The notes under the pieces were generated by a model, which made no database searches, was not told where the DNA came from, and was given only the letters and a program-made list of their open reading frames with translations. The translations under genes and the position numbers were made by a program. Of a stretch of 64,000 nucleotides of DNA, positions 7,949 to 15,667 are shown piece by piece (within the stretch, counting starts at the first letter, position 1; the number at the start of each line of letters is the position of its first letter). Source of the stretch: an uncultured Lachnospiraceae bacterium (GTDB lineage: Bacteria > Bacillota > Clostridia > Lachnospirales > Lachnospiraceae); NCBI GenBank assembly GCA_910584725.1, contig CAJUBE010000009.1:62001-126000 (forward strand), read 5' to 3'.

Positions 7949-8601
7949 GAGGACTTTTGAGAAATAACTTTTATGTGACGCTTGCGGATGCGAAAGGGTT
8001 TGCGGTGCTTGCGGTCTTGCTGGGCGTTTTTGTGGTTGCCATGGACAATGCGGTTCCGTCGCTTCTTATTTCCTATTTAATGTTGGTGATGATAGGCTTT
8101 CCATTCAGCTCGGCAGCCAGTATCAGAAAGGAAAGTGCGACAAAATGGGAAAAATATAAGCTGACTGCTCCGGTTAAGAGAACGGATATTGTGAAGAGCT
8201 TTTTTGTGAGCCAGCTTCTGTGGCTGGCAGTGGGAATCGCGTTTGCGGGGATGGGAGTTGCATTGTCTGTCGCGCTGCACGGCTATCCCTTTGATAAAGA
8301 TACGGATATTTTTATGCTGTTTGTGATGGGGATCGCGGTTAGCCTCTTTGTGGGGGCGATTTTCTTTCCCATGTATTTTCTGGGAGGGGAGGAGCGCAGC
8401 ACAGTGATTATGATCGTCAGCCTGCTCGGGGGAATCGGCATTTTTATGGGATTAACCACTTTGGTCAACAAGGTATATCCGGGGAATATGACGGCAAGGC
8501 AGATTGTTCTGAGCGGTATTTTTATGGTGGCATGCAGCGTGGCGGCGTTTGCGGTGTCCTGCCCGCTGACGGTGTGGATGTTTCGGAGGAAGGAGTACTG
8601 A
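7945..8601 (+). CDS. ABC-2 type permease
   Basis: A 218-residue protein with about six hydrophobic helices, overlapping the ATPase gene by 4 bp, so the two are translationally coupled. The cytoplasmic loop SSAASIRKESATKWEKYKLTAPVKRTDIVKSFF is the typical ABC-2 exporter motif (quantity of E/K/R followed by PVKR). It forms the membrane part of the transporter with the preceding ATPase. Confidence 0.85.
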   Translation: MRGLLRNNFYVTLADAKGFAVLAVLLGVFVVAMDNAVPSLLISYLMLVMIGFPFSSAASIRKESATKWEKYKLTAPVKRTDIVKSFFVSQLLWLAVGIAFAGMGVALSVALHGYPFDKDTDIFMLFVMGIAVSLFVGAIFFPMYFLGGEERSTVIMIVSLLGGIGIFMGLTTLVNKVYPGNMTARQIVLSGIFMVACSVAAFAVSCPLTVWMFRRKEY

Positions 8602-8668
8602 TAGGGTCAATGGGCTTTGCGCCGAAAAACAGAAAAGGTATTATTTCATAATATAGAAGACAGAAGAA

Positions 8669-8706
8669 GGGAACCGTTGCGAGACTAAAGGCGCGGTTCC
8701 TTTTTT
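8669..8706 (+). terminator. Rho-independent terminator after the ABC operon
   Basis: GGAACCG/CGGTTCC stem followed by six T residues. Confidence 0.8.
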
Positions 8707-8717
8707 GAAAATAGTTG

Positions 8718-8746
8718 TTGACAAACAATATTATATGTCATATAGT
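8718..8746 (+). promoter_or_regulatory. Promoter of the PadR operon
   Basis: TTGACA, 17 bp, TATAGT. The spacer and -10 box are covered by the first of two AT-rich inverted repeats. Confidence 0.7.
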
Positions 8747-8781
8747 ATGTGTAGAAACAATATTATACGACATATAATATT
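8727..8781. promoter_or_regulatory. Two tandem PadR-type operators
   Basis: AATATTATA, 5 bp, TATAATATT is a perfect 9-bp inverted repeat at 8759-8781. A near copy at 8727-8749 (AATATTATA, 5 bp, TATAGTATG) overlaps the promoter. The centres are 32 bp apart, about three DNA turns. AT-rich palindromes like these are typical PadR sites, so autorepression is likely. Confidence 0.65.
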
Positions 8782-8885
8782 GTATAAATAGATAATATTA
8801 TAGAACAACAGAGGTGATTGAAGGGAGGATAACTCCGAGAGCGATGACAATGAAATATGTAAAAAGGAAGAAAGGAGTCATTTAC

Positions 8886-9212
8886 ATGGTTTTTAACACA
8901 GGTGCGGCATTGCTGGACGCCATCGTGCTGGCTGTTGTGTCCCATGAGAAGGAAGGAACCTATGGCTACAAGATCACGCAGGAGGTGCGGCTGGTCATAG
9001 AGATTTCCGAGTCTACGCTGTATCCAGTCCTGCGGAGGCTGCAGAAGGACGAATGCCTGCAGATTTACGACATGGAATGTGCGGGAAGGAACAGGCGGTA
9101 TTACAGGATTACGGAGAAGGGAAGGGCGCAGCTCAATCTTTACATCAGCGAATGGTATCGGTATTCTGCCAAATTGAACAGTATCTTTGAGGGAGGACTT
9201 AAGAATGAATAG
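8886..9212 (+). CDS. PadR-family transcriptional regulator
   Basis: A 108-residue winged-helix protein with the PadR pattern LDAIVLAVVSHEKEGTYGYKITQEV, ISESTLYPVLRRLQKDECL and GRNRRYYRITEKGRAQL. I chose the ATG at 8886 because GAAAGGAG lies just upstream; the frame is open further 5' but without a ribosome site. Its last codons overlap the next gene by 8 bp. In Firmicutes such PadR genes commonly precede HAAS-domain (DUF1700) and DUF4097 genes and respond to envelope stress. Confidence 0.9.
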   Translation: MVFNTGAALLDAIVLAVVSHEKEGTYGYKITQEVRLVIEISESTLYPVLRRLQKDECLQIYDMECAGRNRRYYRITEKGRAQLNLYISEWYRYSAKLNSIFEGGLKNE

Positions 9213-10047
9213 AGCGGAATTTATGAGCAGACTGACCGCGCTTTTACAGGACGTGCCGCCTGCGGAGCGGGAGGAGGCGCTTACCTACTATAATGAATAT
9301 TTCGATGACGCGGGAGAGGAAAATGAGGCGGGCGTGATCGCGGCGCTGGGCTCGCCGGAGGAACTTGCGAAGGCGATCAAGGCGGGGCTTTTTGACGGCG
9401 GAAACGGGGGAGAGTTTACGGAGTCCGGTTTCCACGGCTATGAGCAGAGAAATAAGAACCAACTTATGTCAACTAGCGGACCGCAGTCCGATGCGCAGGG
9501 AGCTGGCGGCACATATCAGGGCGGCACACAGGGAAACCCGCAGAACGGCGCGCAGGGAAGCGGGGCATACGGTTCCTACGGTCAGCAGGCGAACGGAGCA
9601 GGCAGCGCATACGGCTATCAACAGCAGGCAGGAAGCGGTCAGGGAAATGCGCAGGGCACACCGCAGAAGAAACCCATGACGGGCGGACAGATCGCTCTGA
9701 TTATCGTGCTGGCGGTTCTGCTCTCCCCGGTCTGGATCGGTGTGCTGGGCGGACTGTTTGGAGGCGGTGTCGGCATATTGGCAGGGCTGTTTGGCATCTT
9801 CCTCGCTTTTCTGGTGGTGGGCGTGGTCTTGACGGTGGTCGGTATCGCGCTGGTGATTGCGGGATTTGTGGCGATGTTCGGCGCGCCGCTTGGCGGTTTA
9901 AGCATGATCGGCGGCGGTCTGATTATGGTGGCGGTCGGTCTGGTGTTTGTCTGGCTGATGGTGCTGGTGGTAGGTACGGCGCTCCCCGCTCTGTTCAGGG
10001 GATGCGTGAATCTGTGCCATAGATTGTTTCACAGGGGAGGCGTGTGA
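9205..10047 (+). CDS. HAAS-domain (DUF1700) membrane protein
   Basis: A 280-residue protein. The N-terminal ~70 residues are a HAAS/DUF1700 domain (MNRAEFMSRLTALLQDVPPAEREEALTYYNEYFDDAG, then IAALGSPEELAKAIKAG). A low-complexity linker of about 65 residues rich in G, Q, A, N and Y follows. The C-terminal half has three to four glycine-rich hydrophobic helices. The start at 9205 follows GGGAGGA by 7 nt and overlaps the PadR gene, indicating coupling. The stop codon is embedded in the 5' arm of a long stem-loop (10042-10099). Confidence 0.85.
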   Translation: MNRAEFMSRLTALLQDVPPAEREEALTYYNEYFDDAGEENEAGVIAALGSPEELAKAIKAGLFDGGNGGEFTESGFHGYEQRNKNQLMSTSGPQSDAQGAGGTYQGGTQGNPQNGAQGSGAYGSYGQQANGAGSAYGYQQQAGSGQGNAQGTPQKKPMTGGQIALIIVLAVLLSPVWIGVLGGLFGGGVGILAGLFGIFLAFLVVGVVLTVVGIALVIAGFVAMFGAPLGGLSMIGGGLIMVAVGLVFVWLMVLVVGTALPALFRGCVNLCHRLFHRGGV

Positions 10048-10126
10048 AGGAAAGCGCTAAGCGCGAAAGAACCTTGCTAAGCGCTTACAGACTTCACACA
10101 TGAGAATGCCAAAGAGCGGCATTCTC
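10042..10126 (+). repeat. 3'-end structured element spanning the DUF1700 stop codon
   Basis: Outer stem GTGTGAAG/CTTCACAC (10042-10049 with 10092-10099) encloses GCGCT/AGCGC (10054-10058 with 10080-10084). The loop contains AAGCGCGAAA and GAACCTTGCT. A second hairpin, GAGAATGCC/GGCATTCTC, follows (10102-10110 with 10118-10126). The first loop is shared with 23692-23816 and the second hairpin with 11330, 48493 and 51213. Confidence 0.6.
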
Positions 10127-10143
10127 AGCATGGATTGATTGCG

Positions 10144-10230
10144 GGATTTGTGTCTGCGCGCTGCTCGTCACAAACTCGTTTCAAATGCCGTCTCAATATA
10201 GATGGGATAAAAGCGGCGCAGAAATGGAGG
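10144..10230 (+). promoter_or_regulatory. Pseudoknot leader, copy 1 (before the DUF4097 gene)
   Basis: A hairpin with arms around GATTTGTG and CACAAACTC (10145-10152, 10069-10077 offset to 10169-10177) has TCTGCGC in its loop (10153-10159). This is complementary over 7 bp to GCGCAGA at 10216-10222, which ends 3 nt before the GGAGG ribosome site at 10226. The arms resemble the four fuller copies at 21.8, 27.5, 34.2 and 49.3 kb, but hairpins 1 and 3 of those copies are not recognisable here. Confidence 0.5.
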
Positions 10231-10235
10231 AAAGC

Positions 10236-11330
10236 ATGAAAAAATTCACAAAAGGCTGTCTGATGACGGCGTTGGTTCTGTTTATTATAGGTACGATACT
10301 CACTCTCGCGTGTGGTCTGCTTGGCGGGTTCCGGCAGCTTGAGGAGATGGGCAGTCTGCACGGCATTCCGTTCGTCTGGCGTATGGATAGCGACGGCGAC
10401 TGGCGGATCGGCTTCCTGCGGTCTTCGGACTATGACAGGGATGAGTTGGAGGAAATCGCGGATATAGAAGATATCGATGACGTAGAGAATGTCGAAGATG
10501 TCCGCAAGTATATGGATCAGGAGATGGAGAAGAAACGGAAGGAGCTGGAAGGGAAAAGGACACAGCTTTCCCTCACGGCAAAGACTCTCGGCAGTCTGGA
10601 AATTGATGTGGAGGACTGCAATGTGGTGATTTGGCAATCCGAGGATGCGAATGCATGGATTCTGATGGACGGCAATACCAACAAGGCATATTACAAGATA
10701 GACGATGAAGGTGGAAGGAGCAGGCTGCGCATCGCAAATGAGGTGGAGCACCATCTCGGGCACTGGCGAAACGGTCCCAATGATACGGTCTATCTGTGGC
10801 TGCCGGAGGGCTGCGTGTTTGAGGAGTGTGACATAGATCTGGGCGCGGGTTATATGGACAGCATCTTCTTAAAAGCGAAAGAGATGAAGGCGAATCTGGG
10901 TGCCGGGATGGTTACGGCGGACGGCTTTGAGGGAGAGGAGATCAGCGTCACCGTGGGTGCGGGAGAGCTTCTCGCGGACCGTGTCACAGCCGGGAACGCA
11001 GACTTTGAGATTGGCGCCGGGCATATGAGTATAAGCGAGCTTTCCGTCAGCGGCGAGATGGATCTGGACGTGAGCATGGGTGCGGCTGAGGTCGCGGGCA
11101 CGATAGCGGGAGATTTGGAAGTCGAGTGCGGTATGGGTGAAATCGTCATGAACCTGACCGGTTCCGAGGATGACCACAGCTACTATGTGGAGTGCGGCAT
11201 GGGCAATGTCGATGTGGGGAGCTACAGCCACGGCGGTGTTGCGTCGCATAAATCATGGAATGCTGGAAAAAGCAGCTATTTTGATATAAACTGTAATATG
11301 GGTAATGTGACTGTAACCTTTGATAAGTAG
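10236..11330 (+). CDS. DUF4097-family beta-strand repeat protein, membrane anchored
   Basis: A 364-residue protein with an N-terminal hydrophobic segment (MKKFTKGCLMTALVLFIIGTILTLACG) that is either a signal anchor or a weak lipobox. An acidic linker (EEIADIEDIDDVENVEDV) follows. The rest is a right-handed beta-repeat region with recurring GAGYMDSIFLKAKEMKANLGAGMVTAD-like turns, as in DUF4097. The ATG at 10236 follows GGAGG by 5 nt. It is the third gene of the PadR-HAAS-DUF4097 module and carries a structured leader. The probable location is the outer face of the membrane; function unknown. Confidence 0.82.
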   Translation: MKKFTKGCLMTALVLFIIGTILTLACGLLGGFRQLEEMGSLHGIPFVWRMDSDGDWRIGFLRSSDYDRDELEEIADIEDIDDVENVEDVRKYMDQEMEKKRKELEGKRTQLSLTAKTLGSLEIDVEDCNVVIWQSEDANAWILMDGNTNKAYYKIDDEGGRSRLRIANEVEHHLGHWRNGPNDTVYLWLPEGCVFEECDIDLGAGYMDSIFLKAKEMKANLGAGMVTADGFEGEEISVTVGAGELLADRVTAGNADFEIGAGHMSISELSVSGEMDLDVSMGAAEVAGTIAGDLEVECGMGEIVMNLTGSEDDHSYYVECGMGNVDVGSYSHGGVASHKSWNAGKSSYFDINCNMGNVTVTFDK

Positions 11331-11467
11331 CGTGAAAAGTGCTTCTAAAGACGTCCCGCCATAGGACGGGACGCCAAGAAGCACTAAGTTTCACGCAGGA
11401 GAATGCCTGAAATGCGGCATTCTCCGCATTGATTTGAGATTCCGCAGAGCGGAATCATGGAGGTTAG
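11330..11467 (+). repeat. 3'-end structured element plus palindromic repeat copy C
   Basis: It begins at the last base of the DUF4097 stop codon. Nested stems are GCGTGAAA/TTTCACGC, AGTGCTTC/GAAGCACT and CGTCCCG/CGGGACG around CCATAGGA. The hairpin GAGAATGCC/GGCATTCTC follows, then GATTCCGC/GCGGAATC and a terminal GGTTAG. Copies of the first part occur at 48493 and 51213. Confidence 0.7.
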
Positions 11468-11475
11468 AGTAGATA

Positions 11476-11565
11476 GAGTTATGTAAATCCAGAAGGGGGC
11501 TTGAAGAAGAGAAGAGTTATGTAAACTTGAACGACACGGGGCATGATTGAGTTATGTTAACCTGG
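11476..11565. repeat. Three direct repeats GAGTTATGT upstream of pspC
   Basis: GAGTTATGTAAATCC at 11476, GAGTTATGTAAACTTG at 11514 and GAGTTATGTTAACCTG at 11549, spaced 38 and 35 bp apart. The regular spacing suggests regulator binding sites for the PspC gene or a short decayed array. Confidence 0.5.
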
Positions 11566-11603
11566 AAAATGTGCAGAAATTGCACTGAAAAAGGAGGATA
11601 ATG

Positions 11604-11813
11604 ATGAACAACGATATGAAAAAACTGATGAGGTCAAGAGGCAACAGGATGATATGTGGCGTCTGCGGGGGTATCGGGGAGTATCTGAACATCGACCCCA
11701 CGCTGGTGCGTCTGATTTGGGCGATCTGCTCGGTGGCGAGCCTTGGCATGGGACTGCTCGTCTACTTCATCGCGGCGGTGGTGATGCCGGAGAATGACGA
11801 TATTGTGATGTGA
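11604..11813 (+). CDS. PspC-domain membrane protein
   Basis: A 69-residue PspC protein. The basic N-terminus KKLMRSRGNRMICGVCGGIGEYLNIDPTLVRLIWAI is the PspC signature, followed by one transmembrane helix (LGMGLLVYFIAAVVMP). PspC proteins take part in envelope-stress responses, which fits the PadR/HAAS/DUF4097 genes upstream. Two ATGs lie in tandem; the second (11604) has better spacing from AAGGAGG. It is separated from DUF4097 by 270 bp of repeats, so it may be transcribed independently. Confidence 0.88.
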   Translation: MNNDMKKLMRSRGNRMICGVCGGIGEYLNIDPTLVRLIWAICSVASLGMGLLVYFIAAVVMPENDDIVM

Positions 11814-11893
11814 GATGTAACAGTTCAGTCCGGGACTTTGCACTTGCTGCGAAGTCCGTGAGAGTAAGGTGGAGAACGGCTCCGGAATGGACG

Positions 11894-11937
11894 TAGCATT
11901 GATTTGAGATTCCGCAGAGCGGAATCATGGCGGTTAG
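11894..11937. repeat. Palindromic repeat copy D
   Basis: TAGCATTGATTTGAG, then GATTCCGC/GCGGAATC, then ATGGCGGTTAG. It is nearly identical to copy C (11431-11467) and, inverted, to copy B beside azlC. A GGACTT/AAGTCC hairpin lies 40-70 bp upstream. Confidence 0.65.
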
Positions 11938-11962
11938 CATGAGAAAACCGATAGAATAAGAG

Positions 11963-12004
11963 AAAAGGGCGGAAGATTACATTATGTAAACCCTCCGCCC
12001 TTTT
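11963..12004. terminator. Bidirectional terminator between pspC and the ECF gene
   Basis: AAAAGGGCGGA/TCCGCCCTTTT. A-rich and T-rich runs on both sides allow it to serve the converging genes on either strand. Confidence 0.8.
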
Positions 12005-12052
12005 ACACACGAAGCTCATAATATCGGATGCGCAAATCCGGTTCCATGACAG

Positions 12053-12634
12053 CTACTTTATGGAAAAGAACAGTCCCGATTTTTTCAGTGCCGGACGCAC
12101 GGCGTTGTATACAAGTACAGCTACGATTGTAGAAGTCACCGCGTTGATGGAGGTGGACGCCACATTCCACGCGAGGGTCACTTCCGCGGCGGGCTTGCCC
12201 AGAATCGCCAGCTTGTAAAAATAGCCGAACAGCGGGTCAAAAACCACGTTGAATAAAAGCCCGCCCACAGCGGCGATGAGGGACCATTTGTATACCTTTT
12301 TCGTGTCGGTCTCGGTGCTGATGTGCGCGATTTTGTGGGCGATCAGCCCGGTGATCAGACCGATGCAGAATTTCAGGATAAACGTTTTGGGGGCGTAGAC
12401 CACATAGACCGGGTCAAAGAGGTCGCCGATGGTCATGCCGATGGCGCCGCCAAGCCCGCCGTACACGCCGCCCAGCAGCAGCGCGCCCAGCACGCATACC
12501 GCGTTCCCCAGATGGATCGAGGTGGCATCGCCGCCGGGCAGGGGGATTTTGATCTGCAAAAAAGTGAACACCACATAAGACAATGCGGCAAAGATGCCCG
12601 TAAATACAATTTTTAAAAGTTTCTCGTTTTTCAT
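12053..12634 (-). CDS. ECF transporter S component
   Basis: A 193-residue membrane protein with five to six helices, the substrate-binding subunit of an energy-coupling factor vitamin transporter. The family pattern is visible: FTGIFAALSYVVFTFLQIKIP, then GDATSIHLGNAVCVLGALLLGGVYGGLGGAIGMTIGDLFDP, and FNVVFDPLFGYFYK. I chose the ATG at 12634 (MKNEKLLKI) because AGAAAGG lies upstream; the frame is open further but with unlike sequence. No ATPase or T component lies nearby, so it would share the common ECF module. Substrate not predicted, and no known riboswitch was recognised upstream. Confidence 0.82.
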   Translation of the reverse strand: MKNEKLLKIVFTGIFAALSYVVFTFLQIKIPLPGGDATSIHLGNAVCVLGALLLGGVYGGLGGAIGMTIGDLFDPVYVVYAPKTFILKFCIGLITGLIAHKIAHISTETDTKKVYKWSLIAAVGGLLFNVVFDPLFGYFYKLAILGKPAAEVTLAWNVASTSINAVTSTIVAVLVYNAVRPALKKSGLFFSIK

Positions 12635-12898
12635 ATGGATTTCTGCCTTTCTGAATTTTCTATCAAAAAATTCCAGTTTTTTAACCGATAGTCTTATCTT
12701 ATACCGAAATGACTCTTTTAAAAGTACCACTTTACATTTTTTTAACCATACCAGATGTCGGATCACATAGATGGAAAGGCTCCTAAAAAAATGATACCTA
12801 AATAATAAAAGACACCTTAATTCTGTCTGCCCTATTTATTAGGATGAAAGAAACGGTCGGAAAGACTTTGCTTTAGGGAAGCGGGAAGGAAGGGGCAT
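12635..12898. other. Divergent intergenic region upstream of the glycoside phosphorylase operon
   Basis: AT-rich gap of 264 bp between the divergent ECF gene and the GH94 gene. I see the GAAGGAAGGGG ribosome site before 12899. I could not identify a convincing promoter, riboswitch or catabolite-repression site. Confidence 0.4.
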
Positions 12899-15667
12899 AT
12901 GGAAGGATATCGGTTTTTGGATGAGCAGGGAACCTTCACACTGGAACAGCCGGAAAACTACAGTTACCAGTATTTTCCCATTGCGGGAGAAGAGGGGATG
13001 AAGAGCGCGCTGACGCCTACTTTTGGCGGCGACAGCAAGAGGGACCAGAACACGTTTCTGCTTGAGCCGGTCAGTGTGGAAAATCTGCACAACAACCGCT
13101 CTGCCAGAAATTTCTGGTGTCATATCGAGGGGAAGGGAAGCTGGTCCGCGACGGGCGCGTCTGCGGAGGCGGAAGCGGCTAAATATACGGACAGGCAGGA
13201 AAAGAGCGTTCTGACGGCGGGACTGATGTGGCAGCGCGTCACGCGCACTTCAAAAAAGTATCAGTTGGAGGCGGATGTCACTTCCTTTGTGTCGGTGGGG
13301 CATGATGTGGAACTTATGCGGGTGGAGATTAAAAACTGCGGGGATCGGGAACTTTCTTTTGTGCCTGTGGCGGCGGTGCCGATTTACGGGAGAAGCGCGG
13401 ATAATCTTCGGGATCACAGGCATGTCTCCGCTTTGCTGCACCGCATCCGGGTCGAAAAAGAAGGGGTGGTGGTTACGCCCACGCTCTCCTTTGACGAGCG
13501 GGGACACCGGATTAACAAGGTCAGCTATTTTGTGTGCGGCATGACGGGGGACGGGAGAGCGCCGGAAGCTTTCTTCCCCACGGTGGAAGCCTTTTTGGGG
13601 GAAGGCGGCACTTATACCGCACCCCGCGCTGTCATGGAGAATGCGCCGGGCGTTCCGGCGGGGACGTCCGTGGACGGCAAAGAGGCGATGGGCGGTCTGA
13701 AATTTGAAGAGACCGTGCTGGCGCCCGGCGCGCGCGTTTCCTTTACCGTTCTGATGGGCATTACGGAGGAGCCGGAAACCATAGCGGAGACGGTTGCGGC
13801 GTATCGGACAAAGGAGCAGGTGGCGGCGGCATTTGCCAGAACGAAGGAGAGCTGGCAGGAGAAGGTCAATATACGGTATCACACGGGAAATAAGGATTTT
13901 GACGGCTTTATGCGGTGGGTGAGTTTTCAGCCGACGCTTCGCAGGATTTACGGCTGTTCCTTCCTGCCGTACCACGACTACGGCAAGGGCGGAAGGGGAT
14001 GGCGCGACTTATGGCAGGACTGTCTGGCGCTGCTTCTGATGAATCCCGGCGGCGTGCGGCAGATGCTTCTCGACAATTTCGGCGGGGTGCGCATGGACGG
14101 GACCAACGCCACGATCATCGGCGCGAAGCAGGGCGAGTTTATCGCGGACCGCAATAACATTACAAGAGTGTGGATGGATCACGGTGTCTGGCCCTTTATG
14201 ACCACGAAGCTGTATATGGATCAGACCGGCGATCTGGAAATTTTGGAGGAAAAGGTATCCTATTTTAAGGACAGGCAGGCGGCGCGCGGCACGGCGGCCG
14301 ACGAGGCTTGGGACGAGTCTTACGGCAGCCTGCAGAAGACCGCGGATGGGGATATTTACTGCGGAACCGTGCTGGAGCATCTGCTGATACAAAATCTCTG
14401 TGCCTTTTATGAGGTGGGTGTCCACAATCACTGCAGGCTGCGCGGCGCGGACTGGAACGATGCGCTGGATATGGCGAATGAACAGGGTGAGAGCGTGGCC
14501 TTCACGAACGCTTACGCCGGAAATCTGCGTGAGCTGGCGGAATATCTGCTGCTCTATCAGCAGAAGACGGGGAAAAGTGAAGTGACGGCGGCGCAGGAAA
14601 TAAGCGGGCTTTTGGAGACGGACAGAGCGGTATATGACAGCCCGGAGGAAAAGGGGAGAATCCTTGAGAAGTATACGGAGGCGTGCCGTCATACGGTCAG
14701 TGGAAAAACAGTCACGATGCGCATAGAGGAGCTGGCTGCGAACCTGACGGAAAAGGCCGACCGGATGGCGGAACACATCAGAGAGACCGAATGGGTCAAA
14801 GACAAAAAAGGGAACGGCTGGTTTAACGGCTATTATGACAATCAGGGCAGACAGGTGGAAGGGGAACACGATAAGGGCGTGCGCATGATGCTGACGGGAC
14901 AGGTCTTTGCCATTATGGGCGGCACCGCCGCCCCGGAACAGATTCGCAGTATCGTAAAAAGCGCGGACACGTATCTGTATGACGGCAAAATCGGCGGCTA
15001 CCGCCTGAATACCGATTTCCATGAGCTGAAAACGGATCTGGGGAGAATGTTCGGGTTTGCCTACGGGGAGAAAGAGAACGGCGCGGTGTTCTCCCACATG
15101 GCGGTGATGTATGCCAATGCGCTGTACCGGCGGGGCTTTGCGGCGGAGGGGTACAAGGCATTGCAGACCCTTGCGGACACGGCGCTGCGGTTTGAGACGA
15201 GTAAGATTTATCCGGGCATTCCCGAGTATTTCAACAACGAAGGGCGGGGGATGTACCACTATCTGACAGGGGCGGCAAGCTGGTATATGCTCACCTTTGT
15301 CACGGAAGTTTTCGGCGTCAGGGGAAAGGCGGGCGACCTGGAGATTGCCCCGGCGCTGATGCGGGAGCAGTTTGACGAGGACGGAACGGCTGTGCTGGAA
15401 CTGCCATTTGCGGGGAAGAGGTTCCGCGTTACCGTAAAGAATCCCGACAGGCTTTCGTGCGGCGATTACCGTATCGAATCCGCGTCGGTGGACGGTCGGG
15501 AAATCCCGCTTGTGGAGAAAGACACGTGTGCGGCGGGCTGTGTGGAGACAGCGGATGGGCGCAGAGTGGTCAGGGCAGTCTTGTCGCAGGCGGATATCGC
15601 GCAGCTGTCTGACGAGGTGCATGAGATAGAGATTTTGCTTGGGAAAGGAGAAGAGGGGCAGCGATGA
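12899..15667 (+). CDS. GH94-family glycoside phosphorylase (cellobiose/laminaribiose phosphorylase-like)
   Basis: A 922-residue cytoplasmic enzyme that reversibly phosphorolyses a beta-glucoside to alpha-glucose 1-phosphate. Domain order is an N-terminal beta-sandwich (about 1-290), a helical linker, an (alpha/alpha)6 barrel (about 330-800) and a C-terminal jelly roll. The catalytic segment RGADWND (residues 515-521) carries the general acid Asp518, and [16 protein letters not shown] and [24 protein letters not shown] are GH94 hallmarks. Length is closer to the ~900-residue laminaribiose phosphorylases than to the ~800-residue cellobiose enzymes, but specificity cannot be settled here. No signal peptide. 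It overlaps the next gene by 4 bp (ATGA). Confidence 0.88.
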   Translation: MEGYRFLDEQGTFTLEQPENYSYQYFPIAGEEGMKSALTPTFGGDSKRDQNTFLLEPVSVENLHNNRSARNFWCHIEGKGSWSATGASAEAEAAKYTDRQEKSVLTAGLMWQRVTRTSKKYQLEADVTSFVSVGHDVELMRVEIKNCGDRELSFVPVAAVPIYGRSADNLRDHRHVSALLHRIRVEKEGVVVTPTLSFDERGHRINKVSYFVCGMTGDGRAPEAFFPTVEAFLGEGGTYTAPRAVMENAPGVPAGTSVDGKEAMGGLKFEETVLAPGARVSFTVLMGITEEPETIAETVAAYRTKEQVAAAFARTKESWQEKVNIRYHTGNKDFDGFMRWVSFQPTLRRIYGCSFLPYHDYGKGGRGWRDLWQDCLALLLMNPGGVRQMLLDNFGGVRMDGTNATIIGAKQGEFIADRNNITRVWMDHGVWPFMTTKLYMDQTGDLEILEEKVSYFKDRQAARGTAADEAWDESYGSLQKTADGDIYCGTVLEHLLIQNLCAFYEVGVHNHCRLRGADWNDALDMANEQGESVAFTNAYAGNLRELAEYLLLYQQKTGKSEVTAAQEISGLLETDRAVYDSPEEKGRILEKYTEACRHTVSGKTVTMRIEELAANLTEKADRMAEHIRETEWVKDKKGNGWFNGYYDNQGRQVEGEHDKGVRMMLTGQVFAIMGGTAAPEQIRSIVKSADTYLYDGKIGGYRLNTDFHELKTDLGRMFGFAYGEKENGAVFSHMAVMYANALYRRGFAAEGYKALQTLADTALRFETSKIYPGIPEYFNNEGRGMYHYLTGAASWYMLTFVTEVFGVRGKAGDLEIAPALMREQFDEDGTAVLELPFAGKRFRVTVKNPDRLSCGDYRIESASVDGREIPLVEKDTCAAGCVETADGRRVVRAVLSQADIAQLSDEVHEIEILLGKGEEGQR

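Noticed and set aside
11476..11565. CRISPR-like array of GAGTTATGT repeats
   Set aside because: Only three short imperfect repeats, too short for CRISPR and without cas genes or leader.
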